Below are positions 6,115 to 6,812 of a stretch of DNA of 6,812 nt, piece by piece. The stretch comes from an uncultured Collinsella sp. Lineage in GTDB: Bacteria > Actinomycetota > Coriobacteriia > Coriobacteriales > Coriobacteriaceae. Both the position numbers and the translations under genes were made by a program. Numbering within the stretch: the first letter of the stretch is position 1; every line of letters starts with the position of its first letter. The stretch is from assembly GCA_902496375.1 (NCBI GenBank), contig CABVAS010000086.1, positions 1-6,812 of the forward strand, written 5' to 3'. The notes below the pieces were generated by a model. It saw only the letters and a program-made list of their open reading frames with translations, had not been told where the DNA came from and made no database searches.

Positions 6115-6639
6115 CTAGGCCGCGGCGCACACGCTGCCGAGCAACTCACGCAGAGGAGACCCAATGCCCTCCAGCAGTTCGGGCGCGATGATGGCGAAAA
6201 CGGGAACCTCGCCGGCACCCACAACGGCGGGCACTTTTCCCTCGGAGACGATGCATCCGTAAGGAACAAAGCCGTCCTCGACGGCATCAAGCACGGCCAT
6301 GCGACGAGCGAGTTCGCGCGCAAAGCCCGCCGTATCGGCATCGCCGATCGCCAGGACAAAGTCCACGCCCTCATCGGTCGCCAGGGCCACGGCCTCGTCG
6401 ATCAGCTCGTCTCCCCCGTCGCCTTCAACCGAGCCGCAGCGAAAAAGCACGCGTTCGAGCAGAGCTCGATCAAGCGAGCCGAGTGCTGCCGAGACGAGCT
6501 CATCGCGCGTATGCTTGTCACCGCCCAGTACAACCAGCGCCTTGGTGCCACCGTAGTGAGCGACCAATCGCCCGCACCAGCGAGCCACATCCCCATCCGC
6601 AACCAAGCGCGTCGGCATACCAAACCCATAGTTGACCAT
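6115..6639 (-). CDS. Orphan N-terminal domain of an iron-containing alcohol dehydrogenase (truncated or repurposed)
   Basis: The 174-residue product resembles only the N-terminal dinucleotide-binding half of Fe-type alcohol dehydrogenases, which are normally about 380 residues. It opens with MVNYGFGMPTRLVADGD, matching the family start (N-F-x-F-x-x-P-T-x-L), then KALVVLGGDKHTRDELV (33-49), and DEGVDFVLAIGDADTAGFA (89-107), where the family has the NAD-binding GGGSxxD loop; here it is GDAD. PVFAI (146-150) corresponds to the strand before the family's PTT-GTGSE motif, which is missing along with the whole helical C-terminal domain and its metal-binding Asp/His residues. Catalysis is therefore not expected. 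ATG 6639 is preferred on homology, with weak GGGG at 6643-6646; ATG 6690 would add 17 residues without a clear ribosome binding site. The frame is otherwise intact and ends in TAG, so it may be a remnant, or a small domain kept for another role. Confidence 0.7.
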   Translation of the reverse strand: MVNYGFGMPTRLVADGDVARWCGRLVAHYGGTKALVVLGGDKHTRDELVSAALGSLDRALLERVLFRCGSVEGDGGDELIDEAVALATDEGVDFVLAIGDADTAGFARELARRMAVLDAVEDGFVPYGCIVSEGKVPAVVGAGEVPVFAIIAPELLEGIGSPLRELLGSVCAAA

Positions 6640-6722
6640 TATCCCCACAACCCTTCCGTGCGTATAGGTGGTATCAATCGTTAGCCTCATGCTACGAAGC
6701 GAGGTTTTCCGAGCTGTTTCGC

Positions 6723-6755
6723 GCTCTTTAGAGCTGCGTTAAAAACCCGATGCAA
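6723..6755 (-). promoter_or_regulatory. Weak candidate promoter with palindrome over the -10
   Basis: On the minus strand TTGCAT (6755-6750) is followed after 17 bp by TCTAAA (6732-6727). The -10 lies inside the 12-bp palindrome GCTCT TT AGAGC (6723-6734). It would start transcription near 6720 for the dehydrogenase-fragment gene. The hexamers match consensus at only 3 and 4 of 6 positions, so the assignment is tentative. Confidence 0.33.
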
Positions 6756-6767
6756 CCGCACGACCAT

Positions 6768-6789
6768 ACCTGCCAAAAAGGGGCAGGTT
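6768..6789 (+). repeat. Direct repeat copy 2 and GGCAGGT hairpin
   Basis: CCAAAAAGGGGCAGGTT (6773-6789) is the second copy of the 17-nt repeat at 6039-6055. Here it forms a different, shorter hairpin, ACCTGCC (6768-6774) with GGCAGGT (6782-6788), loop 7 nt, followed by TTT on the plus strand. No plus-strand gene lies nearby for it to terminate. The remaining bases to the right edge hold no gene I can support. Confidence 0.6.
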
Positions 6790-6812
6790 TTGACGGTGTC
6801 CGGTCGAGCAGG

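Noticed and set aside
6688..6738. Short plus-strand frame starting ATGCTACGAAGC
   Set aside because: It is seventeen codons long, has no ribosome binding site and overlaps the candidate promoter of the minus-strand gene.

Overview
The window reads as ordinary chromosome of a moderately GC-rich anaerobic actinobacterium. Collinsella or a close relative in the Coriobacteriia is my best guess. The basis is overall base composition, codon use, strong GGAGG-type ribosome binding sites, and a CCAAAAAGGG(A/G)CAGGTT hairpin repeat of a style I associate with that group. The assignment is inference, since no marker gene is present. All six genes lie on the minus strand, so transcription runs from right to left.

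From right to left (the direction of transcription) the layout is as follows. (1) A short gene at 6115-6639 encodes only the N-terminal nucleotide-binding domain of an iron-containing alcohol dehydrogenase. It is bracketed by two near-identical 17-nt direct repeats and followed by a 25-bp hairpin that also looks like its terminator. (2) pgi, glucose-6-phosphate isomerase, is complete with all catalytic residues; a leader hairpin carries a Shine-Dalgarno-like loop. (3) A Cof-type HAD phosphatase ends in an intrinsic terminator. (4) A beta-phosphoglucomutase-like HAD hydrolase has its ribosome binding site directly against that terminator. (5) A GntR/HutC-type regulator with a UTRA effector domain ends in a perfect 14-bp terminator. 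(6) A YfcC/DcuC-type membrane transporter has its own promoter and a palindrome over the probable start site; it runs off the left edge with only its last residues missing.

Functionally, pgi and the two HAD phosphatases belong to sugar-phosphate metabolism. The GntR regulator may sense a small metabolite, but its ligand cannot be read from sequence. The terminators divide the region into mostly separate transcription units. The one likely co-transcribed pair is the beta-phosphoglucomutase-like gene and gntR, which are 58 bp apart with no terminator between them. I did not find a new multi-gene system. The points worth a second look are the orphan dehydrogenase domain inside a repeat-bracketed segment, several hairpins that present or abut ribosome binding sites, and the exclusive use of TAG stops.
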